64,000 bases of DNA from Sialis fuliginosa (GCA_961205875.1 OY540816.1:10736701-10800700), one strand, 5' to 3'; shown: positions 36,880-47,333, counted from the first letter of the stretch. The notes: generated from the letters alone by a model not told the origin. Translations and numbers: made by a program.

Positions 36880-37798
36880 TCAACTGACAGTCTCGTTTCG
36901 TGAAAACTGAAGCAAACTTAAAAAAAAATTATGAAATTCGGAGATATAATTAAAATAAAATATTTTGATTACATAACCACACAAGAAAAGTGTGCGATAT
37001 CCAAAAAGCGACCTATATAGCATTGTAGTATTTATTGGTCGGGCATAGTCGAAATCCAAATTTTGGATTTTTCTACTTACATATCAGTTTTTTTTTTATT
37101 TGAGCTTAAATTTTCGGTTTATGTTGACTTTTCTCAAAAAAGTATGCGATACCAAAAAAGCGATCTATATAGCATTGTAGTATTGGTCGAGCATAGTCGA
37201 AATCCAATTTTTTTAAATTTTCTACTTAGATTGAATTTTTGGTTTAGGTTGAATTTTCCAAATAGTAGACAATACCAAAAAAGCGACCTATATAGCATTG
37301 TAATATTGGTCGAGCATAGTCGAAATCCAAATTTTTTGAATTTTCAACTTATTAATAATTTTTTTTAATTTGAGCTTGAATTTTGGGTTTAGATTGAATT
37401 TTTACTAGTTAGCTAAACCCAAAATTCAAGCTTAAACAAAAAAAAATTGGTAAACTGAAAATCCCAAAAACTTGATTTCGACTATGCTCGAAAAATACTA
37501 CAATGCTATATAGGTAGGTCGTTTTTTTTTTGGTATCACACACTTTTTTTGTGCGTCCGTGTTACTATCAATAATTGATAATCCTTTAAAACTGAGACGC
37601 TCGACGTTAATGTTGATGTCGTCTTGGTCTCGTGTCGAGTTTTAGACGCTTTCGTTTCGTTATAATTAATGTATTATTGTCTCGGATTCATCTCATCTGA
37701 ATTTACGTATATTTTTATTTTTATTTAATCTCGTCTCGTTTTTGATTTCATTTAGAAACCTAGACCGAGAAAAGCCTCATCTCGACATGCAACTCTAG
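36880..37798. repeat. GTCTCG repeat split by a nested element
   Basis: The left fragment (36880-36915, GACAGTCTCGTTTCG) matches the inner part of the copy at 17846. The right part (37570-37798) aligns with 33740-33921 and ends CATGCAACTCTAG. The element at 36974-37565 lies between them and probably inserted into this repeat. Confidence 0.45.
36974..37565. mobile_element. Element with three tandem units and one inverted unit
   Basis: A block (GCGACCTATATAGCATTG, TATTGGTCGAGCATAGTCG, AAATCCAAATTTT) occurs three times in direct orientation. The CTATATAG landmark falls near 37011, 37162 and 37286, so spacings are about 151 and 124 bp. A fourth, inverted copy lies at about 37475-37545. The outer ends (ACACAAGAAAAGTGTGCGAT and ATCACACACTTTTTTTGTGC) are also inverted. 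The frame at 37063-37368 simply reads through the tandem units. It is non-coding. Confidence 0.65.
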
Positions 37799-38227
37799 AA
37801 AATTCACTAACCGCGGATTTTAGTTTTTTTAACATATTCGTAATAAATTACATTCTTCAGGATAAATATTTCGTTGTACAAAAAAACAAGAACGATTAAT
37901 ATGAAGCTATTTATGGAAGACAACGTACAAAATAAATAAAAACATGACTTGACAGAGTCTCTATGGTTTTTTTTACTCATTTATTCATTGCGGGGTGTTT
38001 TAGAAGATATAAATAATATAAGAGCACGCATACACGGGCATTTCCTGCTTATTGTCGTTTCGTTGATATTATGTCAGTTTCTGACACCGCTCTTTTTTTG
38101 TCTACGCTTCTCACGATTCGCTCATTCGTTAAGAATATATCACATCGTATCCATTAAAATATTTTTAAACATGGATTCTATATAAAAAGAAATTAATGTG
38201 TTCTTGTACGTTTAATTATCTGATAAG

Positions 38228-38923
38228 AGTACAGATAGGGTGACCAGATTTTAGTTTTTGTAAACCCTGGCGCGTAAATGAAGACTCCTTTATAGTACTC
38301 TTATAGTTTCGCTCTGTCCGTCCGACTGTCTGTCTGTCTATATACATTTTATACCGATTAAGATGAACTTTGGTATACGGTCGTAGATTGATAACCCAAT
38401 TTTTTTTTGAACTCCCTGAAAAGTGTACTCATTTTTTTCACTTTCCCCATTGAGTGAGCTATCTTTAGATAGGTTTCCTAAAATGCAACATTGATTTTAA
38501 CCCTTCAGTCACGATATATTTGTTTTTAAGTGTCGTTATTAGAGCATCCTCTCTCTAATTTCTAAACTACCAATTCAAAAAATCTGAAAAAATTCCAGAA
38601 TGTAGCTTTTAATTTGTACTTTCAATTATATGTAATTATATGAAAATTATAACGAACATTGTAGCAAAAATAGTTTATGAAAAATTTTGAAACAATGACT
38701 ATAAGGGACCATATCATGTGCGTGCCCAACACGCTCTTGATTTTATTTTATTCTTTATATTTTTATTTTAAATTCCTAATTGTCACTTTTGCGCCCCCTG
38801 CTATTTTTTGACGACCTTTTTTTTAGTCGTCATCATTATTACAAAACTCGGAGCCCGGAGAAACAGTATACATATTCTGAGACTCCGGGTGAAAACCTAA
38901 GACCTGGTCACCCTAAGTAGAGA
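38228..38923. mobile_element. hAT-like element (TAGGGTGACCAG termini) with a nested repeat
   Basis: The element 38236-38915 starts TAGGGTGACCAGATTTTAG and ends CTAAGACCTGGTCACCCTA. The 8 bases outside (AGTACAGA and AGTAGAGA) match at 7 of 8. Inside, about 38285-38700, is a copy of the repeat seen at 9055-10685 in the other orientation (GCTCTGTCCGTCCGACTGTC, 'CCCTTCAGTCACGATATATT'). No coding is seen. Confidence 0.65.
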
Positions 38924-39625
38924 TGATAACAATAAATTTAGAAGAAAACCCAATCAAATGTTTCTGTTGTTCATTACAATCACATTAAAATACTACGCGA
39001 CCTAAAAGTAAAATCTCAACTTATAGTCCAAAAGACAATGCATACAAATTCATTGTTATCACAAACATTGCTGTTCACAAAAAACTATTACAGAATCGGA
39101 TATTTATTATCAACATTGTTTATTATGGATGTCAGTCGGCTGTGATAGAGCTAGTTCCCAATATTACCGCCGACAAGTGGGTGGCGTGTCGTGCGTGTAT
39201 GTTTCTAGTATGTATGTGTGTGCACAAATTCACCCGTCACATAAATAATATCGAGTTACATCCTAAAAGTCACGCAACTTTACAAATCTATAAAATAACG
39301 CTTACATGTTAAATAACAGTTAATAAAATTTGACGTTTTGTTAGTTTAATTCAATTATGTATATATTATAATTCATTTAAACCATATCATTTTATTACAT
39401 CAGTTAAGAAATTTTGAAGTGCTGAGTAATTTACATATTAATACGCACTTATGCCAAAATGGGAGACATTATAACACTGTGTACTTATATTACCAAGAAA
39501 GGGGTTTCTATAAAATAAATGAAAAACATTTAAACATTGCAGAAGGGTTATTGTTAATTCAGTATAACATAATTGTTATTACAACTGGTTTATTTCTTGG
39601 TTAATAAAATACACTTACTAAAATT
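38924..39625. other. AT-rich stretch with no recognised gene
   Basis: A frame at 39419-39604 has no recognisable domain. A slightly GC-richer GT-repeat spot lies at about 39170-39225. Confidence 0.4.
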
Positions 39626-39832
39626 GTAGGGTAGGGTGGTGCAGGAGTGCGCACTTTCGCTGTTTCAGTCTATGGGACTAAATAAAAAGATTTTAGAGAG
39701 GATGTTATAGTTTATTTATTATCTTAGGTAATTTAGCTACCAACAAAAACATATTAATTAATTTATATGTTACGCTTTAGGAGCTATTAAAAATATTGAA
39801 AGCCGTCTGAATGCACACTCTTCCACTACCCA
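39626..39832. mobile_element. MITE candidate with GTGCAGGAGTGCGCAC termini
   Basis: The left end GGTAGGGTGGTGCAGGAGTG and right end TGCACACTCTTCCACTACCC are imperfect inverted repeats. The same terminus type starts the repeat at 43321. The interior of about 150 bp is AT-rich. It lies directly beside the big hairpin. Confidence 0.5.
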
Positions 39833-39905
39833 TGAGGACAAGTAGTACAGCGGTCAGATAGTGAAAAGACGTCTAGAAAAGAAAGCGTGACTAATGAAAT
39901 ATATA

Positions 39906-41639
39906 CAGGCTAAGACATGGTGGAATCGATAGCTAGTACCTAGACCTACATTTTCGTGTAATTTTTTTTAAATTTGGTTGCGTAGAACTTTTTTAAATCG
40001 CGAAAAGGTTGATTTTTTGCGTTTTTATAAAATTCTTATTTTTCATCTTAAACTCGTTGTATTTTTTCCCCCTTTTGAGTTGGGCTAAACATTTTTTAAC
40101 ACGGTCTTACTTAGTTCTTACCGAAAGTAGTGGTGTAGTTTTTAAATATCTGATAAGGCTCAATTCGTTATAAATAAATGATTTATTAAAAAAAGTTGAA
40201 AATACGGTTAGTTTTTTTCAAATGCTTGGAGAGTCGAGGGAATTTTCAAGTTTATTCTTAAAAACTATATAACACTATGAAGTATTAGTTGATAAAGTTT
40301 TCAGTGAAAAATTAGATTTTTTTGAGCAATACAAAAGAAATGGCAAGCGTTTTAAAATATGGAACGCCGTGCGATGCGGCGCGGTACGTTTAGTACGGGC
40401 GTAATCTCGGCGCTTGCTGGACAAAACACATCTAATTTAAAGGAATTTTAAAAAATTAATAAAACTGAAAAGAGTGGAGCTAATGCTCCAAAAAAATTTT
40501 ACGTACCAATAAAACTTTCGAAGATATTTTAAAAAAACTCGTTTTTTTACCATTAGACCCATTTTTGGGGTAGAAGATCCCGTCTTTTCAGTGTAATTTT
40601 ATTTTTATTTTAATGTTCCTATATAAACTTACTAAATTCCCAAAAATATTATTGGATTGTTTTTTTTGTTTTTGTTTTATTCGAGTGTTTTCTGGAATTT
40701 TATTAATTATCTTGTTATATTCTTATATTATATATTTATAGGTCATTTTTATATTGATATATGCACTTTATGTAAAAACAAGATCATTTAAATTCAAAAA
40801 CGCCCTACAAATATATAATACAACAATATAACAAAATTATTTATAAAATACCAGAAAACACTCGAATAAAACAAAAACAAAAAAAACAATCCAATAATAT
40901 TTTTGGGAATTTAGTAAGTTTATATAGGAACATTAAAATAAAAATAAAATTACACTGAAAAGACGGGATCTTCTACCCCAAAAATGGGTCTAATGGTAAA
41001 AAAACGAGTTTTTTTAAAATATCTCCGAAAGTTTTATTGGTACGTAAAATTTTTTTGGAGCATTAGCTCCACTCTTTTCAGTTTTATTAATTTTTTAAAA
41101 TTCCTTTAAATTAGATGTGTTTTGTCCAGCAAGCGCCGAGATTACGCCCGTACTAAACGTACCGCGCCGCATCGCACGGCGTTCCATATTTTAAAACGCT
41201 TACCATTTCTTTTGTACTGCTCAAAAAAATCTAATTTTTCACAGAAAACTTTATCAACTAATACTTCATAGTGTTATATAGTTTTTAAGAATAAACTTGA
41301 AAATTCCCTCGACTCTCCAAGCATTTGAAAAAAACTAACCGTATTTTCAACTTTTTTTAATAAATCATTTATTTATAACGAATTAAGCCTTATCAGATAT
41401 TTAAAAACTACACCACTACTTTCGGAAAGAACAAAGTAAGACCGTGTTAAAAAATGTTTAGCCCAACTCAAAAGGGGAAAAAAATACAACGAGTTTAAGA
41501 TGAAAAATAAGAATTTTATAAAAACGCAAAAATCAACCTTTTCGCGATTTTAAAAAGTTCTACGCAACCAAATTTAAAAAAAATTACACGAAAATGTAGG
41601 TCTAGGTACTAGCTATCGATTCCACCATGTCTTAGCCTG
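39906..41639. mobile_element. 1.73-kb near-perfect hairpin element, TA-flanked
   Basis: The arms (39906-40741 and about 40812-41639) are about 98-99% identical by eye and separated by roughly 70 bp. The ends are TA-CAGGCTAAGACATGGTGG and CCACCATGTCTTAGCCTG-TA. A GC-rich block (GGAACGCCGTGCGATGCGGC) stands out in each arm. The symmetry continues outward for a further ~60 bp (39847-39905 with 41640-41703). The duplicated unit is therefore larger than the TA-bounded element. No coding is seen. A transcript would fold into long dsRNA (inference). Confidence 0.75.
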
Positions 41640-41713
41640 TATATATTTCATTAGTCACGCTTTCTTTTCTAGACGTCTTTTCACTATCGAACCGCTGTAC
41701 TAAAGAGTGCGCA

Positions 41714-41782
41714 TCACTTACAAACATCACATTTGTAGTGACCACGACCTGAGTACGCTGTGCATTTCTCGTGCCACCAGTC
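41714..41782 (-). pseudogene. pogo/Tigger-like transposase C-terminal finger
   Basis: The minus strand reads DWWHEKCTAYSGRGHYKCDV, then CK and a stop at 41714-41716. The W-W-H-E-x-C and Y-x-C-x2-C arrangement is the end of the Cys/His finger at the C-terminus of many insect pogo/jerky-type transposases. The frame is preceded by TTTTTTGCAG, which looks like a splice acceptor. Upstream homology is lost at the mariner insertion starting 41794. Just past the stop lies GATGCGCACTCTT, matching the GTGCGC termini at 39626 and 43321. It is a terminal fragment only. Confidence 0.55.
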
Positions 41783-41793
41783 TGCAAAAAATA

Positions 41794-42712
41794 CACAGTG
41801 TGTCCCAAAAATAACCGAACTTTTTGGATATAGAAAAAAATACACAATATATTATCTTTGAAAGGTATTATTTATTCAAAATAGGTTCTATTAGACTCAA
41901 TACAACGTTTGGAACGATCAACCAGCGCATGCATGGATTTTTTTATGTCATTTATAGGAATGTTCTTCAGCACCTCGGTTACGACTGCTTGAATGGCTGG
42001 AATATCATCATAAAATGCTCCTTTCATCTTGGTTTTCAGTTTTGTAAATAGAAAATAGTCACATGGTGATAGATCAGGCGAATACGGAGGGTGGTTGATG
42101 AGAGAAATCCGTTTTTTCATCAAAAATTCGTTCACTTTTTTGGTCTTGTGAGGTGGTGCATTATCGTGCAATAAAAACAGCTGTTTTCCTGCTGGATATT
42201 CAGGTCTAACACGATCAATTCTTTTCCACAAACGATCTAAAACCCCTAAATAGTATTCTCCATTAACAGTTCGACCTTCTGAAACAAATTCCTTGTGGAC
42301 AATACCCTTCGAATCATAATCATTGATTCGAGACTTCTGAAAACGCAATTTTTTTGGTTTTGGCTCGCCTTTGGACTTCCATTCAGTAGATTGACGCTTA
42401 GTTTCAGGGTCATATTTAAAGCACCATGACTCATCACCAGTTATGATCGAATCAAGAAAGTCTGGATCGTTTTCAGCAGTTTCAACAATGTCTTTGCAAT
42501 GCTCCACACGAGCAATTTTTTTGTTTTGTAACATTAGCACACTTTTTCTTTTATTGAAATGGCTGTATTTTTCACATCTGTCATCCGATTTACATGAATT
42601 TAGGTGCGTTTGAAAGAGGATGAATGTATCTTTTTAATGCTGCAAATATAAAATAGATGGCGCTGCATGTTGTATGATTTATAAAGTTCGGTTATTTATG
42701 GGACACACTGTG
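41794..42712 (-). mobile_element. Internally deleted mariner element with both termini
   Basis: The termini CACAGTGTGTCCCAAAAATA and TATTTATGGGACACACTGTG, continuing ACCGAACTTT/AAAGTTCGGT, give inverted repeats of about 28 bp. TA flanks both ends (41792-41793, 42713-42714). The length of 919 bp is below the roughly 1.3 kb of full mariners. The missing part corresponds to the transposase N-terminus. It carries the transposase remnant at 41872-42584 on the minus strand. Confidence 0.85.
41872..42584 (-). pseudogene. Mariner DD34D transposase, N-terminal domain deleted
   Basis: A minus-strand frame of 222 codons (41872-42540) contains SIITGDESWCFKYDPETKRQ (first catalytic Asp), GRTVNGEYYLGVL, FLLHDNAPPHKT (second Asp) and HPPYSPDLSPCDYFLF (third Asp). 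The second and third Asp are separated by 34 residues, the mariner signature DD34D. All three catalytic positions are kept. About six residues are lost at RINDYDSKG, before the GIVHKEF block. The original start seems to be the ATG at 42582-42584 (MTDVKNTAISIKEKVC), which runs into a stop. The helix-turn-helix region that should follow is deleted. The protein could not bind its own ends, so it is a pseudogene. Confidence 0.85.
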
Positions 42713-42714
42713 TA

Positions 42715-43320
42715 CATTATATTTAAAGTACATTTTGAAATAGCGCGTGTAGTTTTTCAAGTACTTGTTTAAATAAACTGATTTTTTACAAGATTGTCTT
42801 TTTTCTATAAAATAATACAATAATAAAAAATAGCATGGTAGGTACATGTTGATAAGCCTTAATAAATAAATGTTATGACGTTCAATCGAAATATTTTTTT
42901 TACTTTCTTTCAACGCCATGTTTAATATTTCTAAATATTATAACGCTCTATAGATCTGATCCGCTCAAGAGCGTTATAACGAAGTTGTACTGTATCTGAC
43001 ATTTTTTTATATTCAAGATGATGATCAATTCACCTAAAATGACAATGAGCTATTAATGTCAAGAATACGCCACTTATATCAAAAAACAAGCTTCAAATCT
43101 TTCTACTTAAATAGTTTGCGATTGAAGCTATTTGTCACTGTCACTTGGAATAGTTACTAATTGAGTGTATATTAGTCCAATACAGGGAAAATGCTAGAAG
43201 AAAGTGGGTACTTATGTCGCTAAGTGCTTGGAAATGATCAAAAATGAACTTTTTTCGGTATTAGATAGTTTGTTTTATTCCTGGTATGTACAATTGTATA
43301 TGAATATTAAATACATAGCA
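42715..43320. other. Stretch with a possible Tigger-like terminus, otherwise no gene
   Basis: At about 42960-42996 GAGCGTTATAACGAAGTTGT is followed by ACTG-TA, which reads as a pogo/Tigger-type terminus. I could not find its partner. A minus frame at 42692-42919 has no recognisable domain. Confidence 0.35.
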
Positions 43321-43695
43321 TAGGGTAGGGTCGTGCAAGAGTGCGCGGGTGTACAAGAGTACGCAGAGCCATTATCCAATCACAGAGCAGTGTTTTACGG
43401 CTAGCTTCAGTTGTCAAGTCCCCTGTCATGATAAGTACACCGAGATTTAAATTTAAAAAAAGTGATATTTAGAATTTTTATAAACAGGATTGTATTAAAG
43501 ATTAGAAGGGTAAGCTACTTTTTTCTGTTTATTTTAGTTACATTACTATCGAACTATTTGTTGTCCGAGTGATTTGTTTATCCCTTTAAATATAATAATA
43601 TATCACTAGTGACGTTTCAAAGTTGTTTGATCAGAATAGTGCAAGAGTGCGCAGTATCAAAATGTGCAAGAGTACGCGCATACTCTTGTCCAACA
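43321..43695. repeat. GTGCAAGAGTGCGC repeat cluster, transposon-end-like
   Basis: It starts TAGGGTAGGGTCGTGCAAG. The motif GTGCAAGAGTGCGC or close variants occurs at about 43333, 43351, 43639 and 43664, and inverted at about 43676-43690. The terminus matches that at 39626, and the motif also lies just past the pogo-like stop at 41714. The spacing looks like subterminal transposase-binding repeats (inference). No coding is seen. Confidence 0.5.
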
Positions 43696-43717
43696 TTTCG
43701 TTTTGTAAGTTTACTTT

Positions 43718-43830
43718 GCTTTTTAGGTTTCCGAAGAAACCCTATTAATCTCATTTTGTCATCCGTCCGTCTTTTTCAGTTAAAGCAAAATATCTCGTAA
43801 ACTACATAAGCTAGAAACTTGCTCAGACAG
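43718..43830 (+). repeat. Fragment of the AGGGTTCCG family
   Basis: TTTTTAGGTTTCCGAAGAAA, CCGTCCGTCTTTTTCAGTTA and AATATCTCGTAAACTACAT align with the start of the element at 22978. The rest of that element is missing. Confidence 0.6.
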
Positions 43831-44684
43831 TACGAATCTTGAATTCCTGTCAAATCCCCGGCAACCACTGCAAACTCAAATGGAACAGATTATAGTACAA
43901 GTATCACCAAGAGGTGTATCGAAAACAAATACCGATTGTCAACATTACTTTCATCTGCTATGTCGTGAGAAGCTATGATGCTACTCTACAATGTGTATAG
44001 TAATGCCTTATTCATGGTTTACTCATCGATATTTTCTTAATTATCGGCGCCTAGAACGGCTCGAATGATTTTTCATTTTCGAGTATTCCAATACAAATAG
44101 AAACTATTTTAATGTAAAAACAATTAAAGTTGTAAGCTATTATACTTGCAATGTTGATTTGTAAATGTATTTATTCTAAATGTTAATTAAATAAATAAAT
44201 TAAGTTTATTTTTCTAGACTAATTGAACGATAGTTGGTTTCTTTGTCTTGATGCTTTTTATCATTCAGTCCAAAACCATATTTTTTCTCTTTTAAATCCA
44301 TTAGAGACAAAAAAAACACATTTATTTGTTCCGGAGTAAAAATCTCAATAAAATTAATCCGGTTGCTAAATATGATAGAAATCGAGTAAAAAGATTAGTG
44401 TGGATAGATGCCGGAGACGTTGACAGATAGACACACACGCAAGATTAATCGCGGAAAACCTTTACATACACACATATTGATTGTTGTTGACATGCTACTA
44501 AATTCATTTTACGATGACGTAAAGTATCTGATAATGCGTCGCGATGTATGTATGTATGTTCGCGCCTGAGAATATCGAGTGTAGGTCTCGCACGAAAGAA
44601 AGAAGGTGAATGAATTGATATATTCTTATAGAATTTTTTATATTGAGAAAATTTATGTAAGAATAACATTAAAGTTATTATTAT
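43831..44684. other. Stretch with no recognised gene
   Basis: The region 44400-44610 is less AT-rich and carries CpG and ATGT microsatellite-like runs. The minus frame at 44445-44747 has no recognisable domain. Confidence 0.4.
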
Positions 44685-44854
44685 ATAGGATGGTCTGGTT
44701 TGGTTTAGATTTGAACCCATCAATCTAGGGTCACCCCACAATGTCAATATTTAGCCCCGACGAAACCATGACACTTTTGTCTGAAACATTTTTTTCTTAA
44801 AATTTGTTATTTTGGAAATAATCCACTGGAAAGTCTTTAAAAAAACACTCGGTA
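44685..44854. mobile_element. Truncated arm of a CCGGGTG-type foldback
   Basis: This is an inverted copy of 45126-45290. Shared landmarks are GGGTGACC/GGTCACCCC, 'TTTAGCCCCGACGAAACCAT', 'ATTTTGGAAATAATCCACTG' and the end CACTCGG-TA. Only one arm is present. Confidence 0.6.
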
Positions 44855-44856
44855 TA

Positions 44857-45121
44857 TACAGGGTGGTTCGGTTTGGGATACATATATTTTAGGAGCTGAT
44901 TCCCTTGATCATTGTAAGTAAAAAATTGTGATGAAAAGGGGGGTCTATTTTCAACACCCTCAGAGCTACTTTGTAAATACTACTCTGAAGGAATTTTTTC
45001 AACACTCTGTAGCTCAGAGGGTGTTGAAGATAAACCCCCCTTTTCATTTCAATTTTTTACTTACAATGACCCAGGGAATCAGCTCCTAAAATATATGTAT
45101 CCCAAACCGAACCATCCTGTA
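44857..45121. mobile_element. Small TA-flanked foldback (CAGGGTGGTTCGG termini)
   Basis: The ends TACAGGGTGGTTCGGTTTGG and CCAAACCGAACCATCCTGTA belong to arms of about 110 bp that also pair at GGAGCTGATTCCCTTG/CAGGGAATCAGCTCC and GGGGGGTCT/AAACCCCCC. The spacer is about 45 bp. It lies exactly between two CCGGGTG-type termini. Confidence 0.7.
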
Positions 45122-45125
45122 TATA

Positions 45126-45910
45126 CCGGGTGTTTTTTTAAAGACTTTCCAGTGGATTATTTCCAAAATAACAAATTTTAAGAAAAAAATGTTTCAGACA
45201 AAAGTGTCATGGTTTCGTCGGGGCTAAATATAGACATTATGGGGTGACCCTAGAAAGGTCACTTTGAAGGGTTCAAATCTAAACCTGTATTTTTTGTTGC
45301 AGATTCCGGGTAAAATATACAACTTTTGTTTGAAACATTTTTTCTGAAAATGTCCATTTTTTATATGATAATTGTAACAAACTAAAGAGAGAATTCTGAA
45401 TTTTCAATAATTTTTTACTCGTTAGAACTAAGCAAGGATTCTCGGAGGATTGTTTTTCAAATTTATTGTTAGTTTTTTTATGCAACTTTTTTATAAAGAA
45501 AAAAATTAATTACAAATTTTAAAAAACTCTGAGAATCTTTGCTTAAATATAAGCACTTTTTACGTTTTGCGATTATTTTTAAAAATTAGTAATTTTCAAG
45601 TAAAAAATCATAGAAAATTCAGAAATTTCTCTTTCGTTTGATTCTTTCATAGAAATGGACATTTTCAAAAAAAATGTCTCTAACAAAAGTGTAGTTTATC
45701 TCTTAAATTACGAATTTGCAACAAAAAATATAGATTCAGATTTAAAAAAAAAGTTGAACCTGAAAACCCATCAAAGTGACCTTTCTAAGGTCATCCCATA
45801 ATGACAATATTTAGCCCCTTCGAAACCATAAAACTTTTATCTGAAAATTTTTTTCTGAAAATTCGTTATTTTGGAAATAATCCGCTGGAATGTCTTTAAA
45901 AAACATCCGG
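45126..45910. mobile_element. TA-flanked foldback (CCGGGTG termini), 785 bp
   Basis: The ends are CCGGGTGTTTTTTTAAAGAC and GTCTTTAAAAAACATCCGG, with TA on each side. The arms pair through CAGTGGATTATTTCCAAAAT/ATTTTGGAAATAATCCGCTG, 'GGGGCTAAATAT/ATATTTAGCCCC' and 'GAAAGGTCACTTTGA/CAAAGTGACCTTTC', roughly 85% by eye over 350 bp. It is the same terminus class as the outer element at 30594. A minus frame at 45279-45485 has no domain. Confidence 0.75.
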
Positions 45911-45912
45911 TA

Positions 45913-46795
45913 TATGTTTTAAATGAAATCGATATATTACTATGTATAATGTATCATTTTTATTTAAAATCCTACATTTATCCCAGATTAGAAAGAATTT
46001 TGTCTATACCAAAACATAAAAAAACTCTTTCTATAGGGTGTATAACCGTTTTGAATTTTAAAGCAGTGTAAAAATGTAAATTTTCTATCATTTCTATTAT
46101 ACACCAATCACCACAGCTTGGGAACTGCTGATTTCTCTTCAGCGTACCTGAACTAAATCATTAAACAGTTGTCATTTTATTTTAATACCTTGCAGAAAGC
46201 GTTTGGTTAGGTTTTATTTTTATTCCTTACCAAATTCTTTATAATACTATAATGATAGAAATCCTATAGAATCTTACCAACAATTCATTTAGTCAAATTT
46301 TTTAACGAACAAGCTTTATGGTGTAATTATAACTTCACTTTTAAATTAAAATATTAAAACTAATTTGCATTAATAATTTTGGTAAATCCGAAAGTCAGTA
46401 ATAGTAGACCGGAATAAAAATAAATTGATGAAACTTGATGTTGAAATTTCCCGGATCCAATCCATCGATTTCAAATAATTTTCTGAGATAAAGCGGCTTA
46501 ATTTTGAATGTTGATTGGAATGCAAATTTTTAATCATTCGCATGAAATTTGTTTCCTACGGATAGTCGCCTTGTGGCTAAACTGCGAGAATACTATCAGT
46601 GGTTCACAAAATATACCGGGTATTCCAGACCACCCGTCCACTATGTTTTACGCCTCAACTATTGAAGATAGAGTTTTATGATAAAAATGAAATGAATGAA
46701 AAATTGAATTTTTAATTTTTTATAACTTTTTTCGAATTGTAGAGATTTTTATTTACTGTATCTGAGCTATATCTGCAATCTATCATATTTCCAAA
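45913..46795. other. AT-rich stretch with no recognised gene
   Basis: A frame at 45871-46071 overlaps the element end and has no recognisable domain. Nothing else is supported. Confidence 0.4.
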
Positions 46796-46797
46796 TA

Positions 46798-47331
46798 AGG
46801 TACTGGCACCAGTCTTGGCACCTTTAAGAGCAAGATATACTATTTTTGTAATTCTCATAAACTCATATTACTAATTAAATAAGTACCTACCTCTTTCTTT
46901 ATTAAATCAATTTAATTACCAATGTCCGTAAATATATATACATTTTTTAATTATAACCTTTTATTTTGTTTGTTTTTTTCTCCAATAATGGATAAAATAA
47001 AACGAGTAATAGGCACCCACTGATGGAAACTTGCTAATAATTACAAAATGAAAAGTACTGCGACACAAAACTTATAAAATAAAGAATCGTAAAATTTAAA
47101 ACAATATGAAGCAGATGCTATGATGATAAATATGATAATATAATAATTAATAAATAGATTACAAAATAATTAGTTTAAATGTCCACCATTGTGACACCCT
47201 GTGGTCGATTATTATCAAATTAAGCTACTTTACAGTTAAGTGTCTATAAATTACGATTCAGTAATGGCAGTAATCAAATATCAACAAATATTTCTAATTT
47301 ACATTGAATTAAACAACTGGCGCCAGTACCT
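46798..47331 (-). mobile_element. MITE of the AGGTACTGGCGCCAG family
   Basis: The ends are TA-AGGTACTGGCACCAG and CTGGCGCCAGTACCT-TA. Internal blocks match the copies at 14355, 34869 and 48698. This copy shows both termini and the TA target. Each terminus includes a CTGGCRCCAG palindrome, so the element has nested symmetry. It is non-coding. Confidence 0.75.
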
Positions 47332-47333
47332 TA

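Noticed and set aside
37063..37368. 101-codon frame with internal amino-acid repeat
   Set aside because: The repeat follows directly from the tandem DNA units; the frame has no start context and no homology I recognise.
36988..37370. Regularly spaced repeats considered as a CRISPR-like array
   Set aside because: Only three diverged units with unequal spacing, plus an inverted one, in insect DNA; this is transposon structure.
44700..44730. TTTGAACCC segment resembling a tRNA T-loop on the minus strand
   Set aside because: No acceptor, D-arm or anticodon arm can be folded, and it lies in a foldback arm repeated at 45260.
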